From Gammaproteobacteria bacterium (GTDB lineage Bacteria > Pseudomonadota > Gammaproteobacteria > JAJFKO01): DNA of 64,000 nt. Positions 44,879 to 53,296 of the stretch are shown here, in pieces. The notes beneath the pieces are model-generated. The model had not been told where the DNA came from and searched no databases. It saw only the letters and a program-made list of their open reading frames with translations. Where the stretch lies: NCBI GenBank assembly GCA_021773175.1, contig JAJFKO010000043.1, forward strand, positions 124,001-188,000. The letters are read 5' to 3'. The position numbers were made by a program, and so were the translations under genes. Within the stretch, counting starts at the first letter, position 1. Each line of letters opens with the position of its first letter.

Positions 44879-45472
44879 ATGTCTAAAGATCAAGAAATCG
44901 ATGAAGGTCGTCGTAAATTTTTATTAGGTTCTACTGTAGCTGTTGGCGCAATTGGTGTTGCTACTGCGGCGGTGCCATTTGTTGGTGCGTTACTGCCGTC
45001 CGAAGCAGCAAAAGCTGCCGGAGCTCCCGTCAAAGTTGATATCAGTGAATTAAAACCCGGTGAACAAAAAACTGTTATATGGCGTGGCAAACCCATTTGG
45101 ATCGTGCGCCGCAATAAAGAAATGTTACATAGTCTAGGTGAAGATGCTGAATTATTACGTGATCCAAAATCAGAAGAAGAGCAACAGCCAAAATATGCGC
45201 AAAATGAATATCGTTCACGCCGTCCTGATATTTTAGTATTAGTAGGTTTATGCACGCATTTAGGTTGTGTACCAAGCTATCGTCCAGAGAAAGGTGCGGT
45301 TACAACGCAATGGCCGGGCGGATTTTATTGTACTTGTCATGGTTCAAAATTTGATTTAGCCGGTCGAGTTTTTAAAGGTGTACCGGCACCAATTAATATG
45401 GAAGTGCCTCCCTATAAATTTCTGAGTGACAATGAAATCTTAATTGGTTCTGATAAAGCGGATATCGCTTAA
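44879..45472 (+). CDS. petA: Ubiquinol-cytochrome c reductase Rieske iron-sulfur subunit
   Basis: A 197-residue membrane-anchored 2Fe-2S protein of the bc1 complex. The N-terminus carries a Tat signal with the twin Arg at R11-R12 (GRRKFLLG) before an Ala/Val-rich helix. The cluster ligands are in CTHLGC and CTCHGSKFD, as in all Rieske proteins. The ATG at 44879 fits the family start MSKDQEIDEGRR; a GTG 6 bases earlier is in frame. It moves electrons from ubiquinol to cytochrome c1. It follows tatC by 55 bases. Confidence 0.97.
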   Translation: MSKDQEIDEGRRKFLLGSTVAVGAIGVATAAVPFVGALLPSEAAKAAGAPVKVDISELKPGEQKTVIWRGKPIWIVRRNKEMLHSLGEDAELLRDPKSEEEQQPKYAQNEYRSRRPDILVLVGLCTHLGCVPSYRPEKGAVTTQWPGGFYCTCHGSKFDLAGRVFKGVPAPINMEVPPYKFLSDNEILIGSDKADIA

Positions 45473-45501
45473 CAAAAATAAAAAGATGGAAATGAATAGT
45501 T

Positions 45502-46752
45502 ATGGAAAATTCTACTATCAAGGAACAAAAATCATCAGGCCTTATTGGTTGGATTGATGCACGCTTTCCATTCTCAAGTTTTATTACGCATCATTTAAAA
45601 GAATACTATGCGCCAAAAAACTTAAACTTCTGGTATGTGTTTGGTGCAATCTCATTACTCGTATTAGTAAATCAAATTGTCACCGGCATTTGGTTAGCAA
45701 TGTATTACACGCCGACAGCGAAAGGCGCGTTTGCTTCCATTGAATTTATCATGCGTGACGTGCACTTTGGTTGGTTGATTCGTTATATGCATGCTGTCGG
45801 TGCTTCAGCATTTTTTGTTGTCGTTTATTTACATATGTATCGTGCTTTGATGTATGGTTCGTATAAGCGGCCACGTGAATTGTTATGGTTATTTGGTATG
45901 GTGATCTATTGCATCATGTTGGGAGAAGCATTTACAGGATATGTATTACCGTGGGGGCAAATGTCATATTGGGCATCGCAAGTCATCACGTCTTTATTTG
46001 GTGCGATTCCTTATATCGGTCATGATATTACTATCTTTTTGCGTGGTGATTTTAATGTTTCGGGCGTCACCTTGCATCGTTGTTTCTCTTTACACGTCAT
46101 TTTATTCCCATTAATTTTCTTAGCACTGGTTGCTTTTCACTTAGTTGGCTTACATAAAGTAGGCTCGAATAATCCTGATGGAATTGAAATTCGTAAAGAT
46201 GTTGATGAAAAAGGTGTACCCAAAGATGGGATTCCATTTCATCCTTACTTTACGCTTAAAGATTTATATTGGTCAGTGATCTTTTTAATTGTATTTGCAG
46301 CGATCATTTTCTTTAATCCAAATTTCTGGGGATATTTTATTGAAGGTGCTAATAGCGTTCCTGCTAATCCAATCGTAACACCAGCACATATTGCGCCGAT
46401 TTGGTATATGACACCGTATTACGCGATTCTGCGAGCAATACCCAATAAACTCGGAGGTGCAATTTTCATGGCCGCATCAATTGCGTTCTTGTTTGTATTG
46501 CCATGGCTAGATCGTAGTAAAGTTAAATCAATACGCTACAAAGGTAAATGGTCTAAATGGATGTTAGCAATTTTTGTGATTAGCTTTATCGGTTTAGGTT
46601 GGTTAGGTTTATTACCGGTCGATGTTTGGCGCTTATGGCTAGCGCGACTTTTTACGGTTGGTTACTTTGCATTTTTTGTTTTAATGCCGTTTTATACGCG
46701 TTGGGAAAATACCAAACCAGAACCCGCTCGTGTTAAGTTTAAAAAGAAATAA
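45502..46752 (+). CDS. petB: Cytochrome b subunit of the bc1 complex
   Basis: A 416-residue protein with eight membrane helices. The haem-ligand pairs are visible in RYMHAVGASAFFVVVYLHMY (b-type His pairs) and in the later LHRCFSLHVILFPLIF region. The GYVLPWGQMSYW segment lines the Qo site, and the Qo PEWY is represented as PIWYMTPYYAIL. It is a fused full-length cytochrome b, not the split b6/IV form. It is second in the petA-B-C operon. Confidence 0.97.
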   Translation: MENSTIKEQKSSGLIGWIDARFPFSSFITHHLKEYYAPKNLNFWYVFGAISLLVLVNQIVTGIWLAMYYTPTAKGAFASIEFIMRDVHFGWLIRYMHAVGASAFFVVVYLHMYRALMYGSYKRPRELLWLFGMVIYCIMLGEAFTGYVLPWGQMSYWASQVITSLFGAIPYIGHDITIFLRGDFNVSGVTLHRCFSLHVILFPLIFLALVAFHLVGLHKVGSNNPDGIEIRKDVDEKGVPKDGIPFHPYFTLKDLYWSVIFLIVFAAIIFFNPNFWGYFIEGANSVPANPIVTPAHIAPIWYMTPYYAILRAIPNKLGGAIFMAASIAFLFVLPWLDRSKVKSIRYKGKWSKWMLAIFVISFIGLGWLGLLPVDVWRLWLARLFTVGYFAFFVLMPFYTRWENTKPEPARVKFKKK

Positions 46753-46780
46753 TAGTTTCAGGATCGTTAAGGAGAACACC

Positions 46781-47494
46781 TTGTTGCGTAAAAGTGTAAT
46801 TTTAATAGTATCGGTCATGATGCTTTTGCCTTGGAGCTTAGCCGCTAATGCGGCAGAAAATGGTGTGAGTATTAGCTTGGAACATATCAGTGTTAACTTA
46901 CATGATACAAAAGCAATTCGTCGCGGCGCAAAGCTTTATGCAACTTATTGTATGGCCTGTCATACAATGAAATATTTACGTTATAATAAATTAGCACAGC
47001 AAGAAGGTGTGCTATACAGTAAAATGCCCATTGATCAAAAAGAATGGACTTACCCAACACCGCCACCCGATTTAACGTTAATTGCAAATGTGCGTGGCGC
47101 TGATTGGCTATATAATTATTTACATAGTTTTTATCAAGATTCAAAAAGTGCTAGCGGTAGTAATAATTTATTAGTGCCCAATTCATCTATGCCGAATATT
47201 TTACAAGGCTTACAAGGTACACAAGTATTGGTGAATGGCCATGTTCGCGGATATTCAAAACCCAGCTTCAGCAAACCGCATTGGTTTGATCGTTTGAAAT
47301 TAGAAAGCCAAGGTAGCATGACGCCGCAGCAATATAATCAAGCGACCAAAGATCTTGTTAGTTTTCTCGTTTATGCTAGTGATCCTCATCGCATTCAGCG
47401 CCAGCATATTGGTTATTGGGTGATTGTTTTCTTAATCATCTTGGCTGCCTTATTATTCTTTTTGAAGAAAGAGTATTGGCGCGATATTAAATAG
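46781..47494 (+). CDS. petC: Cytochrome c1 of the bc1 complex
   Basis: A protein of about 237 residues with a signal peptide (SVILIVSVMMLLPWSLAANA), one CxxCH haem site (YCMACHTMKYLRYN), and a C-terminal anchor helix (YWVIVFLIILAALLFFLKKEYWRD), the c1 topology. YTPP-like TYPTPPPDLTLIANVRG follows. The likely start is TTG 46781, which has AAGGAG at optimal distance; a longer in-frame start at 46730 would overlap petB and lacks such a site. The haem is attached by the Ccm system. Confidence 0.95.
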   Translation: MLRKSVILIVSVMMLLPWSLAANAAENGVSISLEHISVNLHDTKAIRRGAKLYATYCMACHTMKYLRYNKLAQQEGVLYSKMPIDQKEWTYPTPPPDLTLIANVRGADWLYNYLHSFYQDSKSASGSNNLLVPNSSMPNILQGLQGTQVLVNGHVRGYSKPSFSKPHWFDRLKLESQGSMTPQQYNQATKDLVSFLVYASDPHRIQRQHIGYWVIVFLIILAALLFFLKKEYWRDIK

Positions 47495-47574
47495 ATAAAG
47501 TTTTATCATATATCACCTACATAACATTTTAAAAACTCACATTAAAAACAATGGCTTATGCTCGCGCATTCGAT

Positions 47575-47655
47575 TTTACCTTAAAAATAGCGGAACCTCT
47601 ATGTTGACAATAGCTGGCTATTTACCTTGAAAATAGCGGGGTTTTTTACTATATT
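47575..47655 (+). promoter_or_regulatory. Promoter and repeat operator of the second DUF4143 ATPase
   Basis: TTTACCTT(A/G)AAAATAGCGG occurs twice, at 47575-47593 and 47621-47639, 46 bases apart. The second copy also carries an inverted repeat GCTATTT/AAATAGC with a 7-base spacer (47617-47637). A promoter TTGAAA (47627-47632), 17 bases, TATATT (47650-47655) has its -35 inside the second copy, so a repressor bound there would block transcription. An alternative TTGACA lies at 47604. Confidence 0.6.
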
Positions 47656-47685
47656 ATAGCGGTACAAATACAGGAAGCTGCCAAA

Positions 47686-48933
47686 ATGAACCAAAAACTG
47701 TATCCGCGTTGGCAATTTTCTGAAATAAAAGCGATGTTACAAGAAAGGCGGGTGCTAGCTTTAGTTGGAGCTCGTCAATCTGGTAAGACTACATTAGCTG
47801 AAGAATTGATTGCTATCGGTGCTATTTATCGAACTTTAGATGATATTACTTTGTTAGAAGCTGCTCGAGAAGATCCTCAAGGCTTTGTGCATCATGGTGA
47901 TGAGTTGATGATTATTGATGAAGTGCAGCGTGCTCCAGCTTTACTGCAAGCAATTAAACGCGAAGTTGATCAGAATAAAAAAGTAGGTCGCTTTCTTTTG
48001 GCAGGCTCTGCAAATATTCAAGCATTACCTGGTGTTAATGAATCGTTAGCTGGACGTATAAGTAAAATAAGGTTACGAACATTAACACAAGCAGAAGTGC
48101 ATGGGGTTGATAGTCATTTTTTGAAACGAATATTTAAACTCAATATTAATCTACAGCAGAAAAGCACTTATAATAAACAAGCTTATTTAGAGCTAGCTCT
48201 GCAAGGTGGTTATCCTGAAGCGATAATGTTTACTAATATTAAACAAAGTCATCGTTGGCATAGAGATTATCTAGATGCTTTATTAGAAAGAGATTTGCAA
48301 GATATTGCCAACATTCGTCGACAGCAAAGCATACATGAGCTTATGTATGTTTTATCTGCTTGGTCGAGCAAGTTTATCGACATTTCAGCAATTGGTTCAG
48401 GCTTATCGATTACAAGGGAAACAATCAATACATATATCAATGCACTTGAAGCGTTATATATTATTGAACGCCTCAAACCTTGGTCTAAGACAGATTACGA
48501 TAGAGTTAGCAAACAAGATAAATTATTTGTATCAGATACAGGATTAATGTCAGCAGTATTAGGTTGGCAATTACAGGATGTTGAGTTGAATAGTGATAAG
48601 AATGGCAAGTTATTAGAAACCTTTGTTCATAATCAATTGGCTGCACTTGTTGATACACACCAAGGAATATTAAAAATGTATCATTACCGAGATCGTGAAA
48701 AGCGTGAGATTGATTTCATCATTGAAAATGATGGAGGAGACCTAATGGGGATTGAGGTGAAGGCGGGTTCTGCATTAACCAAATCAACCTTTAAACACTT
48801 GATTTGGTTTAAAGAGAATATAGCTAAAACAAACAATTTTATCGGTGTGGTTTTTTATACTGGCGAAATGCCAGTATCGTTTGGAGAAAATCTATATGCA
48901 TTACCGATTAGTTTTCTATGGGAAGGAAAATAA
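47686..48933 (+). CDS. AAA ATPase with DUF4143 C-terminal domain (second copy)
   Basis: A 415-residue member of the same family as the 10775 gene but clearly divergent in sequence. Walker A is GARQSGKTT (28-36) and Walker B is LMIIDEVQ (D78-E79), with LLAGSANIQ after it. The C-terminal domain has HYRDREKREIDFIIE and GIEVKAG, a PD-(D/E)xK-like core. An AGGA site lies a few bases upstream of the ATG. It sits between petC (+) and an SLC13-type gene (-), convergent with the latter with only 9 bases between. The function of the family is unknown. Confidence 0.9.
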   Translation: MNQKLYPRWQFSEIKAMLQERRVLALVGARQSGKTTLAEELIAIGAIYRTLDDITLLEAAREDPQGFVHHGDELMIIDEVQRAPALLQAIKREVDQNKKVGRFLLAGSANIQALPGVNESLAGRISKIRLRTLTQAEVHGVDSHFLKRIFKLNINLQQKSTYNKQAYLELALQGGYPEAIMFTNIKQSHRWHRDYLDALLERDLQDIANIRRQQSIHELMYVLSAWSSKFIDISAIGSGLSITRETINTYINALEALYIIERLKPWSKTDYDRVSKQDKLFVSDTGLMSAVLGWQLQDVELNSDKNGKLLETFVHNQLAALVDTHQGILKMYHYRDREKREIDFIIENDGGDLMGIEVKAGSALTKSTFKHLIWFKENIAKTNNFIGVVFYTGEMPVSFGENLYALPISFLWEGK

Positions 48934-48942
48934 AAGAGAGAA

Positions 48943-50712
48943 CTAATGCCAGACCAATAAAATCATCGGCAAGCTAACTAACACCACGAGTATCTCTAAA
49001 GGTAAACCTAATCTTATATAATCATAAAATTTATAGCCACCTGGTCCCATCACCAACGTATTATTTTGATGACCAATAGGTGTTAAGAAAGAGCATGAAG
49101 CGGCAATTGCAACGGTCATCAAGAAAGGGTCAATACTAATATGTAACGCTTCAGCAAGTTTAATCGCAATCGGTGCCATAACGACAGTTGTCGCTGCATT
49201 ATTCATAAAGTCAGATAGGGTCATGGTAATAATCATTAATATACCCAAGGTTGCATATAGCGGCAAATGCTTCGCTAAGGGTAAAATTGTATTAACAATT
49301 GCTTGGGTAGCCCCCGTGGTTTCTAAAGCACTGCCTAGTGGGATCATCGCGGCTAATAAAACAATAATGGGCCAGTCGATACTGGCATAAATTTTACGAA
49401 CGGGTATGACTTTGGTGAGCACTAAAGCAACTACGACAACGGTAAACGCAATTTGAATCGGTAGAATATGTAATGTTGCTAAAACAATTGCTGCAAAGAA
49501 AAAGCCAAGTGATAAAATGGCATTGCGGGTTGCCGGTTGTGGTTTATCATGTTCTTGCAATGGCAGGAAACCAAGATTAACGGTTGATTCAGCAAGTGTA
49601 TCAGCATGACCTTGTAGCAATATCACGTCGCCCGCGCATAAGTTGACATGATTAAGTCGCTTCTTAAAGGCTTTACCTTCACGTGAAATCGCTAGCAGAT
49701 TAATATTGTAGCGAGAGCGTAAACGTAAACCTTGTGAAGACCGACCTTCAGCTCGTGAACCTTGAGGCACAACTGCCTCGATTAATCTGATTTCATCAGA
49801 ACGTAAATTTTCACTGCTGATTTTATCGTGGACTAAATCTAATTTACCCTTATCGAGTAGTTTCTCTAAATCATCATGTTGTATTTCGATGATCAAAACA
49901 TCATTACTTTCTAATATTTCATCACGACTAATGACTAAACGCTTTTGTTTGCGGCGAATTAAACCAATAATAATTAACTCACTATCAATAATATCTTCTA
50001 AGTCTTTTACTGTTTTGCCAATCATTTTTGATTCTGACGGAACCTTAATTTCGGTAATGTAATCTTGCAGTGGAAATAACTCATCGAGAGACTTTGTACC
50101 TTCGCGATCAGCGGGTAACAGACGCCAGCCAATTAAAGCAATAAATAAAATACCAATAATCGCAACGGCTAAGCCGACCGGGGTAAAATCAAACATGGAG
50201 AAAGGATGGTTAGTAATTTGTGCACGAAAGCTAGCGATTAATAAGTTGGGTGGTGTACCAATAACTGTGGTTAAACCTCCGAGTGCTGAAGCCAATGCAA
50301 TTGGCATTAAGACTAATGCCGCAGGGCGTTTGTTTTTTTCTGCGGTTTTAATGGCAACTGGTAGCATTAAAGCTAAAGCGCCAATGTTGTTCATAAAAGC
50401 AGATAGTACCGCGGTAATAGAACAAAGCACTAATAAGTGAATATAAATATTACTACTTACTGGGGTAATATATTTAATGAGGTAATCGAGTATTCCTGTT
50501 TGACTGATGGCATAACTGATCACCATTACGCAGGCAACAGTAATCACAGCAGGGTTGCCTAAGCCACTAAAAGCACTCTCAAAAGGAACAACACCAACAA
50601 TGACGCCCAGCAACAAGCCAATCAAGGCGACGATATCATAACGCCAACGGCCCCAGATAAAGAGGATAATGGTGATGAGAAGAATGATTAATAAGCTTGT
50701 TATTTGTAGCAT
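48943..50712 (-). CDS. SLC13/DASS-type permease with two TrkA-C (RCK_C) domains
   Basis: A 589-residue membrane protein. The N-terminal (about 1-195) and C-terminal (about 400-589) hydrophobic halves carry the family segments GTPPNLLIASFRAQ and SFLTPIGHQNNTLVMGPGGYKF. A soluble insert of about 200 residues in the middle contains two RCK_C/TrkA-C units (KTVKDLEDIIDSELIIIGLIRR and the RSRYNINLLAISREG region). This architecture is typical of bacterial anion:sodium symporters, often for sulfate or dicarboxylates. The substrate cannot be stated. Confidence 0.88.
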   Translation of the reverse strand: MLQITSLLIILLITIILFIWGRWRYDIVALIGLLLGVIVGVVPFESAFSGLGNPAVITVACVMVISYAISQTGILDYLIKYITPVSSNIYIHLLVLCSITAVLSAFMNNIGALALMLPVAIKTAEKNKRPAALVLMPIALASALGGLTTVIGTPPNLLIASFRAQITNHPFSMFDFTPVGLAVAIIGILFIALIGWRLLPADREGTKSLDELFPLQDYITEIKVPSESKMIGKTVKDLEDIIDSELIIIGLIRRKQKRLVISRDEILESNDVLIIEIQHDDLEKLLDKGKLDLVHDKISSENLRSDEIRLIEAVVPQGSRAEGRSSQGLRLRSRYNINLLAISREGKAFKKRLNHVNLCAGDVILLQGHADTLAESTVNLGFLPLQEHDKPQPATRNAILSLGFFFAAIVLATLHILPIQIAFTVVVVALVLTKVIPVRKIYASIDWPIIVLLAAMIPLGSALETTGATQAIVNTILPLAKHLPLYATLGILMIITMTLSDFMNNAATTVVMAPIAIKLAEALHISIDPFLMTVAIAASCSFLTPIGHQNNTLVMGPGGYKFYDYIRLGLPLEILVVLVSLPMILLVWH

Positions 50713-50915
50713 GATTGTTGTGACTTTTATTATAGATGCTGCATTAAACCATAGAACGCTAGGCAGTGGCCATTAAAAATAACAAGCTATTTCAATTGGT
50801 TACATGCGGCCTATCTTAGGAAGTTGCCATTAGACAAATTTATCTAGTAATGCAAAATGCTTATTGTCAAAGTATGAACAGGAAATGATATTTATCATAC
50901 GTTATAAGAAAATAT

Positions 50916-50949
50916 CTGTGCCGGAATTTTTATGGCAATTCCAGCACAG
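50916..50949 (-). terminator. Terminator-like hairpin downstream of ppiB
   Basis: 13-base arms CTGTGCCGGAATT and AATTCCAGCACAG flank an 8-base loop. The single mismatch becomes a G-U pair in RNA made from the minus strand, so the stem is complete in the ppiB transcript. It is followed by an AU-rich run. A perfect ATGATATTTATCAT palindrome lies just beyond, at 50885-50898. The rest of the 263-base gap shows nothing clear. Confidence 0.65.
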
Positions 50950-50975
50950 CTAGATAATAAGATATAATCTAAAAA

Positions 50976-51473
50976 TTAATCTTCATTAACCGTGACATCT
51001 GTAATGGTAATCGCTTCAACCGGTACATCATCATGCATACCGCGTGAACCTGTTTTAACAGCTTTAATTTTCTCAACGACATCCATACCTTCGGTCACAC
51101 GACCAAACACGCAGTAACCCCAGCCATCCATCGTTGGATTACGGAAGTTTAAAAAAGCGTTATCCGCAACATTAATAAAAAATTGGTTGGTTGCTGAATG
51201 TGGATCTGAAGTACGCGCCATTGCCAAAGTACCTTTTAGGTTTTTACCGCCTTTATTCGCTTCATTTTCAATGGGAGCGTTGCTATCTTTTTCACTCATG
51301 TCTTCAATCATACCGCCACCTTGGACCATAAAGCCATTAATGACACGATGAAAAATCGTATCTTTATAGGTGCCATCTTTAGCATAGCTAATAAAGTTTG
51401 CTGCTGTATTCGGTGTATTCTCGTGATCGAGTTCAACGTGAATATCGCCTAAACTTGTGTGTAGAATAATCAT
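50976..51473 (-). CDS. ppiB: Peptidyl-prolyl cis-trans isomerase, cyclophilin type (cytosolic)
   Basis: A 165-residue cyclophilin without signal peptide. Conserved pieces are [39 protein letters not shown] (in [16 protein letters not shown]), [11 protein letters not shown] and a [17 protein letters not shown] segment. The active-site Arg and Phe-His of FHRVI are present. It speeds proline isomerisation during folding. It starts 6 bases after coxC, so it is carried on the oxidase transcript. Confidence 0.95.
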   Translation of the reverse strand: MIILHTSLGDIHVELDHENTPNTAANFISYAKDGTYKDTIFHRVINGFMVQGGGMIEDMSEKDSNAPIENEANKGGKNLKGTLAMARTSDPHSATNQFFINVADNAFLNFRNPTMDGWGYCVFGRVTEGMDVVEKIKAVKTGSRGMHDDVPVEAITITDVTVNED

Positions 51474-51479
51474 AATTTT

Positions 51480-52364
51480 TTACATCCAATAAACAAAGAT
51501 AAATAATAATAACCAAACGACGTCGACAAAATGCCAATACCAAGAGACCGCTTCAAAACCAAATAAATGGTCTTTATCAAAGTGACCTTTCATACAACGA
51601 ATGGTGATGATAATTAACATGATGGTACCAATGGTTACGTGTAAACCATGGAAACCCGTTAACATAAAGAACGTTGTTCCATAAATACCTGAACCCAAGG
51701 TTAAGCCTTGTAGGTTGTAAGCGCGCCAATATTCATGAGACTGTAATGCAAGGAATGCAATACCTAGAGCAACAGTGATCAACATAGAAATAACAACTTG
51801 CTTACGACGACTTTTAACGATCGCCCAATGCGCCCACGTAATGGTTAAACCACTGGTTAATAGAACTGCTGTGTTAATGGTTGCGATACCCCAAGCACTC
51901 ATCGCTTCTGTTAGACCGTGAAAAACGCTTTTACCAGGAGGATTCATCACAGGCCAGACACCATGAAAGTTAGGCCATAATACTAAATTCGTATGTAATG
52001 ACGCTGCTGTACCATAATCACCACCTAGCCATGGCACAACGATTGCTCGGGTATAAAACAGAGCACCAAAAAATGCGCTAAAGAAGCAAACTTCAGAAAA
52101 GATGAACCAGCCCATTCCCCAACGAAAAGAGAGTTCTACTTGATGATTAAAAGTATCATTTAAGCCCTCGTTGATGACGGTGCGAAACCAGCCTAGTTTC
52201 ATGAAAATTAATACGAGGAAACCAAAACTAAAGAGGTAGGGACCAATAGTATTACCATGAATCCAATTGGCCGCGCCGGTTGTTAAACAGATTAACGCGA
52301 TACATGCCATTATGGGCCAATGACTTGGTTTAGGTACGTAATACCCGCCGGCTGTGCTTGACAT
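51480..52364 (-). CDS. coxC: Cytochrome c oxidase subunit III
   Basis: A 294-residue membrane protein with seven helices. It contains the SEVCFFSAFFGALFYTRA segment with the conserved Glu, and TGFHGLHVTIGTIML and WYWHFVDVVWLLLFIFVYW near the end, all COX3 hallmarks. I place the start at 52364 because AAGGAG lies 8 bases upstream. An in-frame ATG 51 bases earlier would add a basic segment with no ribosome site. It belongs to the caa3 cluster with coxA and coxB. Confidence 0.96.
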   Translation of the reverse strand: MSSTAGGYYVPKPSHWPIMACIALICLTTGAANWIHGNTIGPYLFSFGFLVLIFMKLGWFRTVINEGLNDTFNHQVELSFRWGMGWFIFSEVCFFSAFFGALFYTRAIVVPWLGGDYGTAASLHTNLVLWPNFHGVWPVMNPPGKSVFHGLTEAMSAWGIATINTAVLLTSGLTITWAHWAIVKSRRKQVVISMLITVALGIAFLALQSHEYWRAYNLQGLTLGSGIYGTTFFMLTGFHGLHVTIGTIMLIIITIRCMKGHFDKDHLFGFEAVSWYWHFVDVVWLLLFIFVYWM

Positions 52365-52475
52365 TGTTGAGCTCCTTCGTATTTTTCTAATCGTGCTTTT
52401 TTTATGCTCATGCATGCTAAAATATGCTGAATATAATCAAAGCTAGCACTAGTAAATTGGTGCTAATGATATCTT

Positions 52476-53057
52476 TTATCTAGTAATTCTGCCACCTTTT
52501 CTCGCTGTAGGATTCTTTAATTTTGCTAAGTCAAAAATCGTATAAGAGAGAGTGATAACATGGATATTTTTAGGCAGATCTGGGTCGATATGGAATAAAA
52601 TTGGCATATCCATGGACTTATGTGCGCCTAAAGTTTGTTGCGTAAAGCAGAAGCATTCGGTTTTAAGTAAATACTTTGCTGCATTCCCAGGACTAACACT
52701 TGGAATTGCTTGAATTGTCATGGTGTGATCGGAATTGTTTTTAGCATAATAAGTTACGCGTTTATTTTCACCAGGATGTAAGGTGAGTTCTACTTTATTT
52801 GGTTTGAAGCTCCAAGGCAGTTTCTCATTGTTCGTTGCTAGAAACTGGATGGTGATATTACGGTTATCACTGATTGCTGTATCAGCTTTACGTATTGAGG
52901 TTGTATTGGTTTTACCATTGATACCAAAAGCGCTACAAAAAACATTATAGAGGGGCACGAGGGCAAAACAAAAGCCAAACATAAGAAAGGGCACGATAAA
53001 TAAAACATAGGTGAATTTATTGCGGCGACGCGGGGTTTTGACTTCAGGCTCTTTCAT
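52476..53057 (-). CDS. ctaG: Cytochrome c oxidase assembly protein CtaG/COX11
   Basis: A 193-residue membrane-anchored copper chaperone. It has one N-terminal helix (YVLFIVPFLMFGFCFALVPLYNVFC) followed by the periplasmic immunoglobulin-like domain. The copper-binding CFCF motif is visible in LKTECFCFTQQ, preceded by GNAAKYLLK. It delivers copper to the CuB site of subunit I. The position between coxA and coxC is standard. The gap on its coxA side holds a palindromic repeat copy and two hairpins. Confidence 0.95.
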   Translation of the reverse strand: MKEPEVKTPRRRNKFTYVLFIVPFLMFGFCFALVPLYNVFCSAFGINGKTNTTSIRKADTAISDNRNITIQFLATNNEKLPWSFKPNKVELTLHPGENKRVTYYAKNNSDHTMTIQAIPSVSPGNAAKYLLKTECFCFTQQTLGAHKSMDMPILFHIDPDLPKNIHVITLSYTIFDLAKLKNPTARKGGRITR

Positions 53058-53088
53058 TTAGATGCTCTCCTAATATAATTCTCTGGTA

Positions 53089-53214
53089 CAGGACTGATAC
53101 TATCCTCCGAATCTCTTCGTTAATCATATTGTCAAAAAATCTCATGTATTGTGTATACTATCGGTTATTTTGAAAACATGATTGCCTTGACCTTGGGGGC
53201 TAATGTCAGTCCTG
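53089..53214 (-). repeat. Nested palindromic repeat, copy 2 of 3 (reverse orientation)
   Basis: Read on the minus strand it starts CAGGACTGA and ends with the complement TCAGTCCTG. It contains CCAAGGTCAAGGCAATCATG, CCGATAGTATAC and TTAACGAAGAGATTCGG in the same order as the 16050 copy, and it is the same 126 bases long. The inner stem has mismatches here. It lies in the coxA-ctaG gap, 31 bases upstream of ctaG. Confidence 0.8.
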
Positions 53215-53215
53215 C

Positions 53216-53281
53216 TTTATACAAAGTTTTCTACCAACGAAAAAACTTTGTATAAAGAAACTGCCCGAGCAGGGCAGTTTC
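53216..53281. terminator. Two abutting perfect hairpins downstream of coxA
   Basis: Hairpin A: 15-base perfect arms at 53216-53230 and 53242-53256 (TTTATACAAAGTTTT), loop 11. Hairpin B: 10-base perfect arms at 53257-53266 and 53272-53281 (GAAACTGCCC), loop 5, followed on the minus strand by TTTATAC. Hairpin B resembles an intrinsic terminator for coxA. Together with A it could instead be a processing or stability structure in a longer coxB-A-ctaG-coxC message. Confidence 0.7.
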
Positions 53282-53296
53282 TAAACTAATTATTAA

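Noticed and set aside
52445-52470. TAGCAC/GTGCTA inverted repeat upstream of coxC as a regulatory site
   Set aside because: The arms are only six bases and there is no repeat or promoter context; it is likely chance.
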